Position numbers and translations under genes: made by a program. Shown here piece by piece: positions 8,569 through 17,022 of a DNA stretch of 64,000 nt; the first letter of the stretch is position 1; every line of letters starts with the position of its first letter. The stretch spans positions 29,624 to 93,623 of the forward strand of contig NZ_JACJQY010000018.1 in NCBI RefSeq assembly GCF_014696925.1, written 5' to 3'. The DNA comes from Phormidium tenue FACHB-1050 (GTDB lineage: Bacteria; Cyanobacteriota; Cyanobacteriia; Pseudanabaenales; Pseudanabaenaceae). The notes below the pieces were generated by a model that did not search any database, was not told the DNA's origin, and was given only the letters and a program-made list of their open reading frames with translations.

Positions 8569-9732
8569 CTACATCAATCCTGACAACGCTTTTATCAAGC
8601 GCTGATTTTCGCGTTCTAGACGTACAGCTACTCGGAAATAGCGATCGCCTAATTCTGGGAAACTCAGACAATCACGAATGAGAATCTTATCTCTTTGTAA
8701 TAGTTCTTTTTGCAAAATAGAACCTGCAATTTCTGTTTTGACTAATAGATAATTTGCAGAATTTGGTAAGGGATTTAAACCTGATATTTGTGACAAGCCT
8801 TTCAATAGTTGCGATTTAGCACTTTTTAACCAATCCCATGTTTGTTGCTGAAATTCTATATCTTCTAATACGGCAATACCTGCGGCGGCTGCTAAACTAT
8901 TGACACACCAAGGATCGCGCCATGCTTGCCAACGTTGCAAACGGTCGGGATGGGCGATCGCATAGCCAAGTCTCAATGCTGGCAAGCTGTAGAACTTAGT
9001 CAGCGATCGCAAAATCACTAAATTAGGATGAGATGGAACTAAATCGATTAGACTTTGTTGCTGATCTGGCGTGAGAAAATCCATAAACGCTTCATCAATC
9101 ACTACCAAAGCAAACCTCTCTAAATAAGGTAAAATACTTTCTCTCGTAAATAAATAGCCTGTCGGATTATGGGGATTATTGATTAAGATTCCTTTGGCAT
9201 GAGAATCAGAGATTTCTGGTAGTTCCTCATTAAAATTTACTTCTTGATTTCCAAATAGAAATGGATATCTTTCCACTTCACAATCAAAGGTTTTTAGAGC
9301 GCGGTAGTAGTCAGTAAAAGCAGGTGTAAACAGAACCGTTGAAGATAACTGTGAAAGATCACGTCCTACCCAAGTTAATAGCTCCGCCACACCGTTACCA
9401 GCTAAAATCCACTCTGATGACAATTGATGAAACTTGCCTAAAGCTTCTCTGAGTAATGTATATTCAGGGTCAGGATAATGGCTCAAATCAGCTAAATGGG
9501 ACTGAATCGCGGCAATCGCTGATTTAGGTACACCAAGAGGGTTTATACTTGCCGAAAAATCTAAGATTTGCTCTGGTGATATATCAGCCATACTCGCCGC
9601 CCATTGACGATTTCCTCCATGTATTGGGCGTAGTATTGGGCGTAAGTAATCAGACGATTGCATAGTTTTTTGTTTAGATTTTAGTTCAGGTACATTACTT
9701 ACTTTAAATGCTTGCTCTTGCAAGATTTTCAT
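8569..9732 (-). CDS. cobD: Threonine-phosphate decarboxylase (cobalamin biosynthesis)
   Basis: CobD is a PLP enzyme of aminotransferase fold I that decarboxylates L-threonine phosphate to aminopropanol phosphate, the linker of the cobalamin nucleotide loop. The family start RPIHGGNRQWAA is present, followed by LDFSASINPLG near residue 55. NNPHNPTG and the Schiff-base lysine in SLTKFYSLPALRLGYA are intact. 387 aa is slightly long for CobD; about 24 extra N-terminal residues precede an alternative ATG at 9663. Neither start has a good ribosome-binding site. It is divergent from hisD. cbiD and cobM lie 6-8 kb away, so the pathway genes are scattered rather than in one operon. HisC-like activity is the main alternative, but the HGGN start and context favour CobD. 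Confidence 0.85.
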   Translation of the reverse strand: MKILQEQAFKVSNVPELKSKQKTMQSSDYLRPILRPIHGGNRQWAASMADISPEQILDFSASINPLGVPKSAIAAIQSHLADLSHYPDPEYTLLREALGKFHQLSSEWILAGNGVAELLTWVGRDLSQLSSTVLFTPAFTDYYRALKTFDCEVERYPFLFGNQEVNFNEELPEISDSHAKGILINNPHNPTGYLFTRESILPYLERFALVVIDEAFMDFLTPDQQQSLIDLVPSHPNLVILRSLTKFYSLPALRLGYAIAHPDRLQRWQAWRDPWCVNSLAAAAGIAVLEDIEFQQQTWDWLKSAKSQLLKGLSQISGLNPLPNSANYLLVKTEIAGSILQKELLQRDKILIRDCLSFPELGDRYFRVAVRLERENQRLIKALSGLM

Positions 9733-9752
9733 TATTGCTCAGGAGCGCCAAC

Positions 9753-9817
9753 TATAGCTGTCGCCAACCCAGAAAGTGAGTAGCAGCGCGAAGTACCGTT
9801 ACTCACTTTCTGGTTTT
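9753..9817 (+). repeat. Family A-like palindrome between cobD and hisD
   Basis: Begins TATAGCTGTCGCCA, the exact end of family A elements, then runs directly into an ACCCAGAAAGTGAGTA arm and a CGCGAAG-type centre, closing with TACTCACTTTCTGGTT. The stem has an imperfect centre. It occupies the divergent promoter region of cobD and hisD. Confidence 0.65.
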
Positions 9818-9891
9818 TAAATGTTCGGTCACACAACTTACGGGAATACAGGTTAAGCTAGGATTAATCATCGCTTCTTACGTCACAATCT

Positions 9892-11190
9892 ATGCTACGA
9901 ATTGTCACCCAGAGAACTGAAGCAGAATCCGAAATCAAGCGGATTTGCGATCGCATCTATGATGATCAGATGATCCACAAGGAAGCCACTGTCACCGAGA
10001 TCATTCAAACGGTCAGACGCAAAGGTGATACAGCCCTTCTGCACTATACCTCTGAGTTTGATGGTCAGGACTTTACAGCGGCGGAACTGCGCGTCAGTGG
10101 ATCGGAACTTGATGCTGCTTATCAGCAAGTCAAAGGCGGACTGCTCAAAGCGATCGAATTAGCGCATCAGCGTATCGAAGAATTTCATAAAATGCGTGTG
10201 CCAAAAAGCTGGGTACATTTTGGCGATAAAGATGTCGTGTTGGGCAAACGTTACACACCTGTTGACTCGGCTGGTATTTATATCCCTGGGGGGAAAGCCG
10301 CCTATCCAAGTACTGTTTTGATGAATGCTGTACCTGCAAGAGTCGCAGGGGTAAAGAAGATTGTAATGGTTACGCCCCCAGGGCAAGAACGCACAATCAA
10401 TCCTGCGATTTTAGTAGCTGCTCAAGTGGCAGGTGTAGAAGAAATTTATCGTGTGGGTGGAGCGCAAGCGATCGCTGCATTAGCCTATGGAACGGAAACT
10501 ATTCCTAAAGTTGATGTAATCACAGGGCCAGGCAACATCTATGTCACCCTTGCGAAAAAACAAGTGTTTGGGCGGGTTGGTATCGACTCGATCGCGGGGC
10601 CATCAGAAGTTTTAATCATTGCGGATGCGAGTGCTAACCCCACCTATGTCGCCGCAGATATGCTTGCTCAAGCAGAGCATGATCAGATGGCAGCTTCGAT
10701 CCTGCTCACCAATGATTCGCGCCTTGCTAATCGTGTCTGTGAAGAAGTCAATCGGATGCTGGAAAATCATCCCCGTCGGATGATGACCGAAAAGGCGATC
10801 GCCCACTATGGCTTAATTGTCGTTGTCGATAGTCTGAAAACTGCCGCCGAACTCTCAAATCAATTTGCTCCCGAACATCTAGAACTTGAAGTCGAAGAAC
10901 CTTGGCAATTAGTCGATCAAATCCGTCATGCGGGAGCTATTTTTATCGGACATTCTACACCTGAAGCCGTGGGGGATTATTTAGCAGGTCCAAATCATAC
11001 TTTACCTACCTGTGGCGGAGCGCGTTATTCCTCGGCGCTGGGTGTCGAGACTTTCCTTAAACATTCCAGTTTGATTCAGTACAGCCCCGAAGCCTTAAAA
11101 GAAGTGTCAGGAGCGATCGCTTTATTAACCGAAGCCGAAGGCTTGCCCTCACACGGTGATTCAGTCAGATTACGTCTACAAGATCTGTAA
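9892..11190 (+). CDS. hisD: Histidinol dehydrogenase
   Basis: Catalyses the last two steps of histidine biosynthesis: NAD-dependent oxidation of L-histidinol to L-histidine through the aldehyde. 432 aa is the normal length. Family features: GKRYTPVDSAGIYIPGGKAA near residue 118, the GPGNIYVTLAKK segment, the AEHDQMA metal/substrate region (zinc-ligand His), and the C-terminal GPNHTLPTCGGARYSS with the other conserved His. It begins with an ATG after a spacer containing a family A-like palindrome. A Uma2 gene follows after 5 bp and is probably co-transcribed; the pair ends in a shared bidirectional terminator. Confidence 0.97.
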   Translation: MLRIVTQRTEAESEIKRICDRIYDDQMIHKEATVTEIIQTVRRKGDTALLHYTSEFDGQDFTAAELRVSGSELDAAYQQVKGGLLKAIELAHQRIEEFHKMRVPKSWVHFGDKDVVLGKRYTPVDSAGIYIPGGKAAYPSTVLMNAVPARVAGVKKIVMVTPPGQERTINPAILVAAQVAGVEEIYRVGGAQAIAALAYGTETIPKVDVITGPGNIYVTLAKKQVFGRVGIDSIAGPSEVLIIADASANPTYVAADMLAQAEHDQMAASILLTNDSRLANRVCEEVNRMLENHPRRMMTEKAIAHYGLIVVVDSLKTAAELSNQFAPEHLELEVEEPWQLVDQIRHAGAIFIGHSTPEAVGDYLAGPNHTLPTCGGARYSSALGVETFLKHSSLIQYSPEALKEVSGAIALLTEAEGLPSHGDSVRLRLQDL

Positions 11191-11195
11191 TAGCT

Positions 11196-11813
11196 ATGGT
11201 TATAGCCAATTCCCTACCAACATTAACAATTCTGGAAAACGGCGATCGCCTGAATCGCGTTGAATTTGAGCGGCGTTATACATCCTCAAACATTAAAAAA
11301 GCGGAACTCATCGAAGGACTTGTATACGTGGCATCTCCCTTACGTTTTACCCCCCATGCTAAACCTCATAGTCAAATCATTGGTTGGCTAATTACCTACC
11401 AGTCCATGAGGACTGACTTAGAAGTTGGCATTGAGCCAACAGTCCGACTGGATGCTGATAATGAACCGCAACCAGATGCAGTCTTATTTCGGCTAGGTGG
11501 TAATGCTCAAGTTGATGAGGATGGCTATATTACAGGCTCACCCGAATTAATTGTCGAAATTGCCGCGAGTACTGTTTCCTATGATTTGCACGCTAAAAAA
11601 CGCGCCTATGAACGTAATGGGGTAAAAGAATACATTGTTTGGCGGACATTGGATCAACAAATTGATTGGTTTGTTTTAGAGAATGGTCAATATGTGGAAT
11701 TAGCTCCCAATGCCGCAGGAATTATTCATAGTCGGGAATTTGAAGGCTTACGGCTCAATGTATCAGCTATCTTAAATGGTGACATATCAACAGTTCTCAA
11801 AACATTGCAATAA
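11196..11813 (+). CDS. Uma2-family (DUF820) putative endonuclease
   Basis: 205 aa of the PD-(D/E)XK-like Uma2/DUF820 family, greatly expanded in cyanobacteria and of largely unknown role. Visible features are KKAELIEGLVYVASP (the first conserved Glu), EPQPDAVLF, the active-site region SPELIVEIAAS with the Asp/Glu cluster, and KKRAYERNGVKEYIVW. It starts 5 bp after the hisD stop, so expression may depend on hisD. Two more Uma2 genes lie at 22261-23542. All catalytic positions look intact. Confidence 0.85.
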   Translation: MVIANSLPTLTILENGDRLNRVEFERRYTSSNIKKAELIEGLVYVASPLRFTPHAKPHSQIIGWLITYQSMRTDLEVGIEPTVRLDADNEPQPDAVLFRLGGNAQVDEDGYITGSPELIVEIAASTVSYDLHAKKRAYERNGVKEYIVWRTLDQQIDWFVLENGQYVELAPNAAGIIHSREFEGLRLNVSAILNGDISTVLKTLQ

Positions 11814-11845
11814 AAAAGAACCTCCCGTTGGGAGGTTCTTTTTTT
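11812..11845. terminator. Bidirectional intrinsic terminator
   Basis: Hairpin GAACCTCCC-GTT-GGGAGGTTC flanked by AAAAAA on the left and TTTTTTT on the right. It sits exactly between two convergent stop codons (the Uma2 gene and thrC) and overlaps both, so it can serve both strands. Confidence 0.92.
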
Positions 11846-12944
11846 AAAAGCCCATTACCTTTGCGACGCTGGTAATGTCTGGAGCGATGCCTTTATGTAA
11901 CTTGGACTCGGCACAAGCGATCGCGGTATCAGGGTCTTTAATACCATTGCCTGTGAGTACACAGACAATCGTTGCACCAGAGGGAATCTGATCGCTGACT
12001 TTTAGTAGTCCCGCTACCGAAGCCGCACTAGCAGGCTCACAGAAAACGCCCTCTTCTCCAGCGAGGAACTTGTAAGCTGAGAGAATTTCGACATCTGTGA
12101 CACTATGGAAAGCGCCACCACTTTCTTCGCGAACCTTGAGCGCTTTCGCCCAGTTCGCAGGATTGCCAATTCTGATGGCAGTAGCGATTGTTTCAGGTTT
12201 GTCAAAAACTTGCCCTGTGACTAGAGGCGCAGAACCTGCGGCTTGAAATCCCATCATGCGGGGTAATTTCTTTGCCTTGCCAGACGCATAGTATTGCGAG
12301 AAGCCCATCCAGTAGGCGGTAATATTACCCGCGTTACCCATGGGAATACAGAGCCAATCTGGAGCATCGCCGATCGCTTCGACTAATTCAAAGGCGGCAG
12401 TTTTTTGACCTTCCAGACGATAGGGATTGACAGAATTAACTAGAGTAATCGGGAATTTCTCAGACATTTCCCGCACAATTTCGAGAGCTTGGTCAAAGTT
12501 GCCATCGATCGCAATGACTTCAGCACCATAGATTAAAGCTTGGCTTAACTTACCGAGCGCAATCTTGCCATCGGGAATTAATACAAAAGCTTTGAGTCCA
12601 CCCCGTTTCGCATAGGCTGCTGCTGCTGCCGAGGTGTTACCTGTACTCGCGCAGATTACCGCCGCCGAGCCAGCTTCCTTAGCTTTAGAAATCGCCATCG
12701 TCATACCGCGATCCTTAAAGCTGCCAGTGGGGTTGAGTCCATCGTACTTGAGCAGGACTTTGATATTACGCCCTAGTCTCTCACTGAGAGCGAGCGCGGG
12801 AATTAGCGGTGTATTGCCTTCATGCAAAGTTACGATCGGCGTTTGGTCAGTAACTGGCAAATAATCCGCATAGCGACATATCAGTCCGGGCCAACCATTA
12901 GGAGCTGTAGAGGCAGGGTAAAGATCGAGACGAGTATCAATCAC
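11844..12944 (-). CDS. thrC: Threonine synthase
   Basis: PLP-dependent enzyme converting O-phosphohomoserine to threonine. The PLP lysine is in [11 protein letters not shown] near residue 75. [17 protein letters not shown] and the glycine-rich [12 protein letters not shown] phosphate loop follow, and [10 protein letters not shown] closes the fold. 366 aa matches the short class of threonine synthases found in bacteria and cyanobacteria. The start appears to be GTG at 12944 (protein [10 protein letters not shown]), with AAGAAAG about 5 bases upstream. It stands alone on this strand and ends in the terminator shared with the convergent hisD-Uma2 transcript. Confidence 0.95.
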   Translation of the reverse strand: MIDTRLDLYPASTAPNGWPGLICRYADYLPVTDQTPIVTLHEGNTPLIPALALSERLGRNIKVLLKYDGLNPTGSFKDRGMTMAISKAKEAGSAAVICASTGNTSAAAAAYAKRGGLKAFVLIPDGKIALGKLSQALIYGAEVIAIDGNFDQALEIVREMSEKFPITLVNSVNPYRLEGQKTAAFELVEAIGDAPDWLCIPMGNAGNITAYWMGFSQYYASGKAKKLPRMMGFQAAGSAPLVTGQVFDKPETIATAIRIGNPANWAKALKVREESGGAFHSVTDVEILSAYKFLAGEEGVFCEPASAASVAGLLKVSDQIPSGATIVCVLTGNGIKDPDTAIACAESKLHKGIAPDITSVAKVMGF

Positions 12945-13120
12945 GCTTTCTTATATAAAATGCTTATAAACTATCAAACCTAGTTTAGCCTGATACCAAT
13001 TTCAAAATCCAGACTGGGTTTGAGTTGTACTGGCAAACGAGTATAAGCTTATATATTACTGCAAATAGTTAAAGCAATCGCCAAAATATACAGGGCATAA
13101 GTACTTATACCGAATAAATT

Positions 13121-13173
13121 ACCGAAACCCGTAAGGTTGCGCCCCTGCGAGGCGCAACCTTACGGGTTTCGGT
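13121..13173. repeat. Family C palindrome (C1)
   Basis: Perfect 23-base arms ACCGAAACCCGTAAGGTTGC(GCC) and complement around CCTGCGA. The left flank has AAGTACTT (13099-13106), as in the other family C copies at 15655, 17798 and 27855. It lies between thrC and the ferredoxin-like gene. Confidence 0.85.
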
Positions 13174-13205
13174 TTGTAATGGAAAACTGAAACTATTCAG
13201 TTTGG

Positions 13206-13472
13206 TCAGCTAAAATAACGATTTAGTATGCTTTCAACCTGAGATGGCTTGACATACCTATGACGATCTTTATTAGGCATAATCATTAAATTAGGCGCTT
13301 GGTGACATAGCTTTTGACATCCTGTTTTTTGAATTTGGATGCGATCGCTCCAGCCGCGATCGCGCAATTCCTGCTCCAAACGCTGATATACCTCTTTACC
13401 GCCCTGTAGCCAACAGTCCGATTTTTGACAGATCAAAATACTAGATGCTCTATTCTTTTTTTTCTTAACCAC
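13206..13472 (-). CDS. Thioredoxin-like [2Fe-2S] ferredoxin-domain protein
   Basis: A small protein of the (2Fe-2S) thioredoxin-like ferredoxin family: ILICQKSDCW near the N-terminus gives the first cysteines, and GCQKLCHQAPNLMIMP gives the C-x3-C pair followed by the usual hydrophobic strand and a tyrosine region (RHRYVKP). Such proteins are likely electron carriers or cluster-binding subunits. The open frame extends to an ATG at 13622, but residues coded upstream of 13472 include a palindromic repeat (13508-13558), have no family match and overlap the preceding gene. I therefore place the start at the GTG at 13472 (VVKKKKNRAS), giving about 88 aa. The alternative is the 138-aa form. Confidence 0.7.
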   Translation of the reverse strand: MVKKKKNRASSILICQKSDCWLQGGKEVYQRLEQELRDRGWSDRIQIQKTGCQKLCHQAPNLMIMPNKDRHRYVKPSQVESILNRYFS

Positions 13473-13507
13473 AGTGTAAGTACAGCCTATTGAGGCTTTT
13501 AGTAATA

Positions 13508-13558
13508 CAGATAAATTTTGGGAAGCGGCGCGGAGCGCCACTTCCCAAAATTTATCTG
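13508..13558. repeat. Palindrome within the upstream extension of the ferredoxin-like frame
   Basis: Arms CAGATAAATTTTGGGAAG and complement around GCGGCGC-GGA-GCGCC with one mismatch. It keeps the reading frame of the ferredoxin-like gene open, so it can masquerade as coding sequence. Confidence 0.75.
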
Positions 13559-13590
13559 GGGTTTGAGGATACTTCACGTCCTCCCTTTGT

Positions 13591-14433
13591 TTATGGCTGA
13601 TATTCTGGCTTTTCATGTTCAACTACAAACACATTGGAATAGAGATGAGCCACAATCTCTTGCCCTTGCTGTGTCAGCGACAAATAGTACAAAGCATCTT
13701 TGACAAATGGGTATACGCTTGTCCAATAGAACTTAGGATAGTTTCGGCGTAAATCCCCTGGGTGGGCATATCCAAGGGCTGCATTTACACCAGTTTCTTC
13801 AAATTCATAGAATAAAGCACCTATTTTCTTGAGATAACGCGGATCACTCAGTTGTCCAATCAAATCAGCGGAGCGTACTAGTCCTGCAAAATGCGTTGTA
13901 TCTTGATGGTCACCAGTTTTAGGTACAGGAAATCGCGTTAGTTCAATATTGCGGCAAATTTTCTCAGCTTTAATCAAAGAGTGATTGGCAAAGCGCTGAT
14001 TTACAAATAGTTTAGCGCGATCGACATGATATGGCGTTAGCCCTGCATCCGAGGCTCCTGCGGGTAACTCCACCATCGCATCACCAATTCCCGTAGCAAA
14101 CTTACCATTACCATCCTGAAGGCAAACACCTTTGACATAGCCAATATCATGACAAACAAGAGAAATGATGTAATGCAACCAATCCTCAGGCGAGACTCGT
14201 CCTTCACGAATATGTTTACCGCGTAAAATTTCTTGCCCCACTAAGGTTACTAAGATCGTATGTTCGACATTATGGTAGAGCGCATCGCTATTGGCGATAT
14301 TTTCCAGAGCCATGTTGCCAGCCCAGCCTATGATATCTTCATAATCATGTAGATAGCCACCATAGGTACGGCGATATCCTAGCTTTAGTTGATCAACAAA
14401 GTTACCTATTAGGAGTTCAGTTGCATTAAACAT
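13591..14433 (-). CDS. HD-domain phosphohydrolase-like protein
   Basis: 280 aa. HD-superfamily residues appear in order: HNVEHT near residue 55, the metal-binding pair in LVCHDIGYV near residue 95, and a later Asp in RSADLIGQLSDP near residue 190. This is the layout of metal-dependent phosphohydrolases; similar cyanobacterial proteins are annotated only as HD-domain proteins, and the substrate (nucleotide or cyclic nucleotide) is unknown. The ATG at 14433 is the first in frame. The 3' end overlaps the longest possible form of the ferredoxin-like gene by 32 bp, and the two may be co-transcribed. All HD residues are present, so it is probably active. Confidence 0.8.
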   Translation of the reverse strand: MFNATELLIGNFVDQLKLGYRRTYGGYLHDYEDIIGWAGNMALENIANSDALYHNVEHTILVTLVGQEILRGKHIREGRVSPEDWLHYIISLVCHDIGYVKGVCLQDGNGKFATGIGDAMVELPAGASDAGLTPYHVDRAKLFVNQRFANHSLIKAEKICRNIELTRFPVPKTGDHQDTTHFAGLVRSADLIGQLSDPRYLKKIGALFYEFEETGVNAALGYAHPGDLRRNYPKFYWTSVYPFVKDALYYLSLTQQGQEIVAHLYSNVFVVEHEKPEYQP

Positions 14434-14562
14434 AAATCTTTATGTACCTATGTAAAGCCAAAATCTAATCTAAATGATAAGCCCAACTCTTCTTTTTGGT
14501 GCGATCATCAATAAAATTCTTAGAAGTTACACCCATAGCAACCAAAGGTTTCCTTGGGACAT

Positions 14563-14607
14563 AAACCCCAAAATACAAGTAGCGCCGCTACTTGTATTTT
14601 GGGGTTT
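14563..14607. repeat. Perfect 45-bp palindrome, loop GCC, family A-like flank
   Basis: 21-base arms (AAACCCCAAAATACAAGTAGC and complement) around GCC. The left flank GGGACATAAACCCC resembles the AGGACATAAAACCC flank of family A, so this may be a diverged member. Confidence 0.75.
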
Positions 14608-14619
14608 GAAATGATCCAT

Positions 14620-14670
14620 CAAGAGATTTTTGGAAAGTGTTACTTTGCAATACTTTCCAAAAATCTCTTG
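14620..14670. repeat. Inverted repeat CAAGAGATTTTTGGAAAGT
   Basis: Arms CAAGAGATTTTTGGAAAGT and its near complement ending in CTCTTG, with a short central segment TGTTACTTTGCAA. It adjoins the previous palindrome in the 566-bp spacer between the HD gene and the SPKADA lipoprotein gene. Confidence 0.7.
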
Positions 14671-14736
14671 GTTGGCGTGTGAGCGCAAAGTGTTGTAAGA
14701 ACAAGCAAAATCTAAATCTAAATATGAGATGACTAT

Positions 14737-14867
14737 CAGCAATTCTGATTATGAAACCGATTTTGGTGTTTCCAGCGCCTTCGGCGCTGGAAACACCAAA
14801 ATCGGTTTTTTGAAAGCCCGCCAACGGCGGGCTTTCAAAAAACCGATTTTTATAATTAGAATTGCTG
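14737..14867. mobile_element. Family D compound palindromic element (D1)
   Basis: Outer inverted repeats CAGCAATTCT-ATTAT enclose two tandem perfect hairpins. Hairpin 1 is 14756-14806 (51 bp, loop TTC). Hairpin 2 is TTTTGAAAGCCCGCC-AAC and complement. ACCGATTTT occurs three times, alternating in strand, so the element seems built by duplication of an arm. It pairs with the 51-bp core at 19354. Confidence 0.75.
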
Positions 14868-14999
14868 GATGACTATGCTTGGCTTTGCCATTTTACTTTT
14901 TAGGTTTAAGGATTTTAAGTTGAAGCAAAAAGTACTATATGTGCAATATGGTTAAGGTAGTATTATTGGACTGATGAATCTTAATCCTAAATATTAAAT

Positions 15000-15572
15000 A
15001 TGCTTAAACACTTTGCTGGTCGTTTGTTACTGCCTGTATCCATCGCATTGGCAGTAGCTTCATGTCAGCAGCCTAGTGCTACAACAACATCTCCTTCGCC
15101 GTCAGTGGCAGCTTCAGCTTCTCCTACCACCAGCCCCTCCGAATCTCCAAAAGCCGATGCGTCCCCAAAAGCCGACGCATCACCCAAAGCCGATGCGTCT
15201 CCTAAAGCCGATGCGTCTCCTAAAGCCGATGCATCACCAAAGGCTGACGCATCAACCACATCAGACGCACCTTCCTCTGGTAAGACTAAAGATATTGATG
15301 CTTTAGTCAAAGAAAATGCTGAATACAAGGAAATGTATGATGCAACTAATGGCATTAAATACATCGGGTTAGTCGAAACAGAAACCTGCAAGGCTTTGGA
15401 TCAAGGCGTGCCTTTCCCCACTCTAATTGATGCTCTCGAAAAGGAATTTGACAAGCAAGGTAGTTCCATGCCCGCAGATAAACTCACGAAGTTGAAAGAG
15501 TATACAGGTTTTGTTGTTGGCGCTAGTGTGGTTATTTCTTGTCCTCAACACAAGGATAAGATTAAGTCTTAA
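15000..15572 (+). CDS. Putative lipoprotein with SPKADA hexapeptide repeats
   Basis: 190 aa. A signal peptide ends in VASC (Cys at about residue 21), predicting a lipid anchor. Next comes a Ser/Thr/Pro/Ala linker with six consecutive SPKADA hexapeptides (residues 49-84), which should be an extended disordered stalk. The C-terminal domain (about 95-190) has two cysteines (ETETCKAL and ISCPQH) that may form a disulphide, with a pattern like small secreted DUF732-type domains; I cannot name the family firmly. It is monocistronic, with a strong terminator 18 bp after the stop. The repeat number is likely to vary between strains. Confidence 0.75.
   Translation: MLKHFAGRLLLPVSIALAVASCQQPSATTTSPSPSVAASASPTTSPSESPKADASPKADASPKADASPKADASPKADASPKADASTTSDAPSSGKTKDIDALVKENAEYKEMYDATNGIKYIGLVETETCKALDQGVPFPTLIDALEKEFDKQGSSMPADKLTKLKEYTGFVVGASVVISCPQHKDKIKS
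15144..15251 (+). repeat. Six 18-bp tandem repeats in the lipoprotein stalk
   Basis: Six in-frame copies of an 18-bp unit of the type TCTCCAAAAGCCGATGCG. Only synonymous third-base changes distinguish the copies, so the peptide repeat is exact while the DNA has drifted. Confidence 0.95.
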
Positions 15573-15589
15573 TTTTTTAAGTTAACTGC

Positions 15590-15629
15590 AAAAAAGAGAG
15601 ACAGTGCTAGGTGCTGTCTCTCTTTTTTT
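15590..15629 (+). terminator. Intrinsic terminator after the SPKADA lipoprotein gene
   Basis: A run of A, stem GAGAGACAG, loop TGCTAGGTG, complementary stem CTGTCTCTC, then TTTTTTT. Confidence 0.9.
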
Positions 15630-15654
15630 GAGCGCTAAGTAGTTAATTACAAAC

Positions 15655-15703
15655 CAAAACCCGTAACGTTGCTCCCCTGCGGGGAGCAACGTTACGGGTT
15701 TTG
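15655..15703. repeat. Family C palindrome (C2), loop TGC
   Basis: Arms CAAAACCCGTAACGTTGCTC(CCC) and complement around TGC, perfect. Compared with C1 it has AACGTTGC for AAGGTTGC and GCTCC for GCGCC, each change matched on the other arm. Confidence 0.85.
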
Positions 15704-15704
15704 T

Positions 15705-15920
15705 AATTTATTTTGCAAGTGTGGCAACACTTTTATAGCTATAGCCACCTGTATCAGGACAAATCAAAACCCAAATAGTGTGAGGCGGCGCTTTGCGCCG
15801 CCTCACACTATTTGGGTTTTATGTCCTAAAAAGAATGACGACAGCTATATAAATTAAAAACCAAACCCAGTCAGGGTTTTAAAAACACTAAATGGCGTAG
15901 CCATTTAGTGTTTTGGTATA
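15705..15920. repeat. Family B repeat (B3) interrupted by a family A element
   Basis: The left part has AATTTAT and the hairpin GCAAGTGT-GG-CAACACTT. It is interrupted at about 15734 and resumes at about 15850 with AAATTAAAAACCAAACCCAG, followed by a hairpin AACACTAAATGGC-GTA-GCCATTTAGTGTT and the terminal TTTGGTATA. Removing the insert restores the continuous layout of B1 and B2. Confidence 0.8.
15734..15849 (-). mobile_element. Family A MITE (116 bp) nested in B3
   Basis: Complete 116-bp copy in reverse orientation relative to those at 52861 and 63882, differing from them at a few bases and in the loop (TTT on this strand). It is bounded by TATAGC on both sides with a probable TA duplication. 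It splits a family B repeat. Confidence 0.82.
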
Positions 15921-15929
15921 ATTGCACTT

Positions 15930-16964
15930 ATGAAATCTGGTTATACTCTGCCTGTATTTGCGATCGCTGCTGCTAAAGCCGCCATCCTTGCCATACTCAA
16001 AAAAGACTCAGCTTCTATCGAACTTAATCTATTGGAATCTGGTTTAGGGATCATAGAAATTTCTCAAAGTGCAATTATTGATGAGAATATAGCCATTGCG
16101 ATCGCCATTAGCAATCCAGGGGATAACCTTGATCTGACCGCAGGAACACCTGTCTGGGCATGGGTAAAGTTAGAATCTTTAGGTGCAGAACGCATAATTT
16201 TAGAAGCTGGAGAGGGTTTGGGAAGAACCGCTAGTGGAGAGCCAGCTATCTATCAATTAGCGAGAAACTTAGCAGAAGTGAATCTCTTGCAGTTAATTCC
16301 CAATCATCTAACAGCAAGAATTAGATTTATATTACCAGAAGGTAGAAATTTAGCTAAACGTACCTCCAATGCCGCTTTTGGCATTTTAGAAGGTCTATCA
16401 TTACTAGGAACTTCTGCAATATCAAAGCCGCTCTCCGTAGAAGATAAACTAGCAGAATTTCGTGCAGATTTACAAGCTAAAGCGGTCAATTCTCATCAGA
16501 TAGCTTTTTATATCGGTGCTAATGGCTATCAAGTTGCTCAAAATTTAGGATTTCAACCTTCACAATTAGTGCAGACAGCCAATTGGGTAGGTGCAATGTT
16601 AGTGGAAGCGGCTCTCTTAGGGGTAACTGAGCTTACTCTCGTTGGCTATCATGGCAAATTATTAAAACTTGCTGGTGGAATTTTTAATACTTCTAGTCAC
16701 TTAGCTGATGCCCGAATTGATATCTTAGTTCGCGCCGCCGTGCATGAGCAGTTACCATTTGCCCTCATTCAAGAAATAGAAAGTCTACCCACTGCCGAAG
16801 CTGTGCATAAATTATTAGTTGAGCATGACTGCGATCGCCAAATATTCCAATATCTCACCGCTCAAATTACGCAACGTGCCACAGCCTATATTCAGAAATA
16901 TACGGATCGCCAGATTGAGATTAAAACAATATTGTGCGATCGCTTAGGGCAGTTAGTTGTTTAA
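15930..16964 (+). CDS. cbiD: Cobalt-precorrin-5B C1-methyltransferase
   Basis: CbiD uses SAM to methylate C-1 of cobalt-precorrin-5B in the anaerobic (early cobalt) cobalamin route. 344 aa is close to the family norm. It starts MKSGYTLPVFAIAAAKAA, has GAERIILEAGEGLGR-type segments, and the typical GYHGKLLKLAGGIFNTSS followed by HLADAR near residues 240-265. The gene begins 10 bp after a family B repeat and its TAA stop lies inside a 51-bp palindrome. cobM starts 58 bp downstream and both are corrin-ring methyltransferases of the same stretch of the pathway, so they form an operon despite the palindrome between them. Confidence 0.9.
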   Translation: MKSGYTLPVFAIAAAKAAILAILKKDSASIELNLLESGLGIIEISQSAIIDENIAIAIAISNPGDNLDLTAGTPVWAWVKLESLGAERIILEAGEGLGRTASGEPAIYQLARNLAEVNLLQLIPNHLTARIRFILPEGRNLAKRTSNAAFGILEGLSLLGTSAISKPLSVEDKLAEFRADLQAKAVNSHQIAFYIGANGYQVAQNLGFQPSQLVQTANWVGAMLVEAALLGVTELTLVGYHGKLLKLAGGIFNTSSHLADARIDILVRAAVHEQLPFALIQEIESLPTAEAVHKLLVEHDCDRQIFQYLTAQITQRATAYIQKYTDRQIEIKTILCDRLGQLVV

Positions 16965-17012
16965 GATAAGTGTTTGTTTCCCGCCGAAGGCGGGAAACAA
17001 ACACTTATCTTA
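16962..17012. repeat. Perfect 51-bp palindrome between cbiD and cobM, loop GAA
   Basis: 24-base arms beginning TAAGATAAGTGTTTGTTTCC around GAA. It includes the cbiD stop codon and ends 10 bp before the cobM start. In RNA it would form a very stable stem in the intercistronic region. Confidence 0.9.
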
Positions 17013-17022
17013 GGGTTTTGTA

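Noticed and set aside
9733..9891. Cobalamin riboswitch before cobD
   Set aside because: Only a family A-like palindrome is visible; no B12-box or conserved junction.
15573..15929. Cobalamin riboswitch before cbiD
   Set aside because: The spacer is fully explained by a terminator and palindromic repeats; I see no B12-box.
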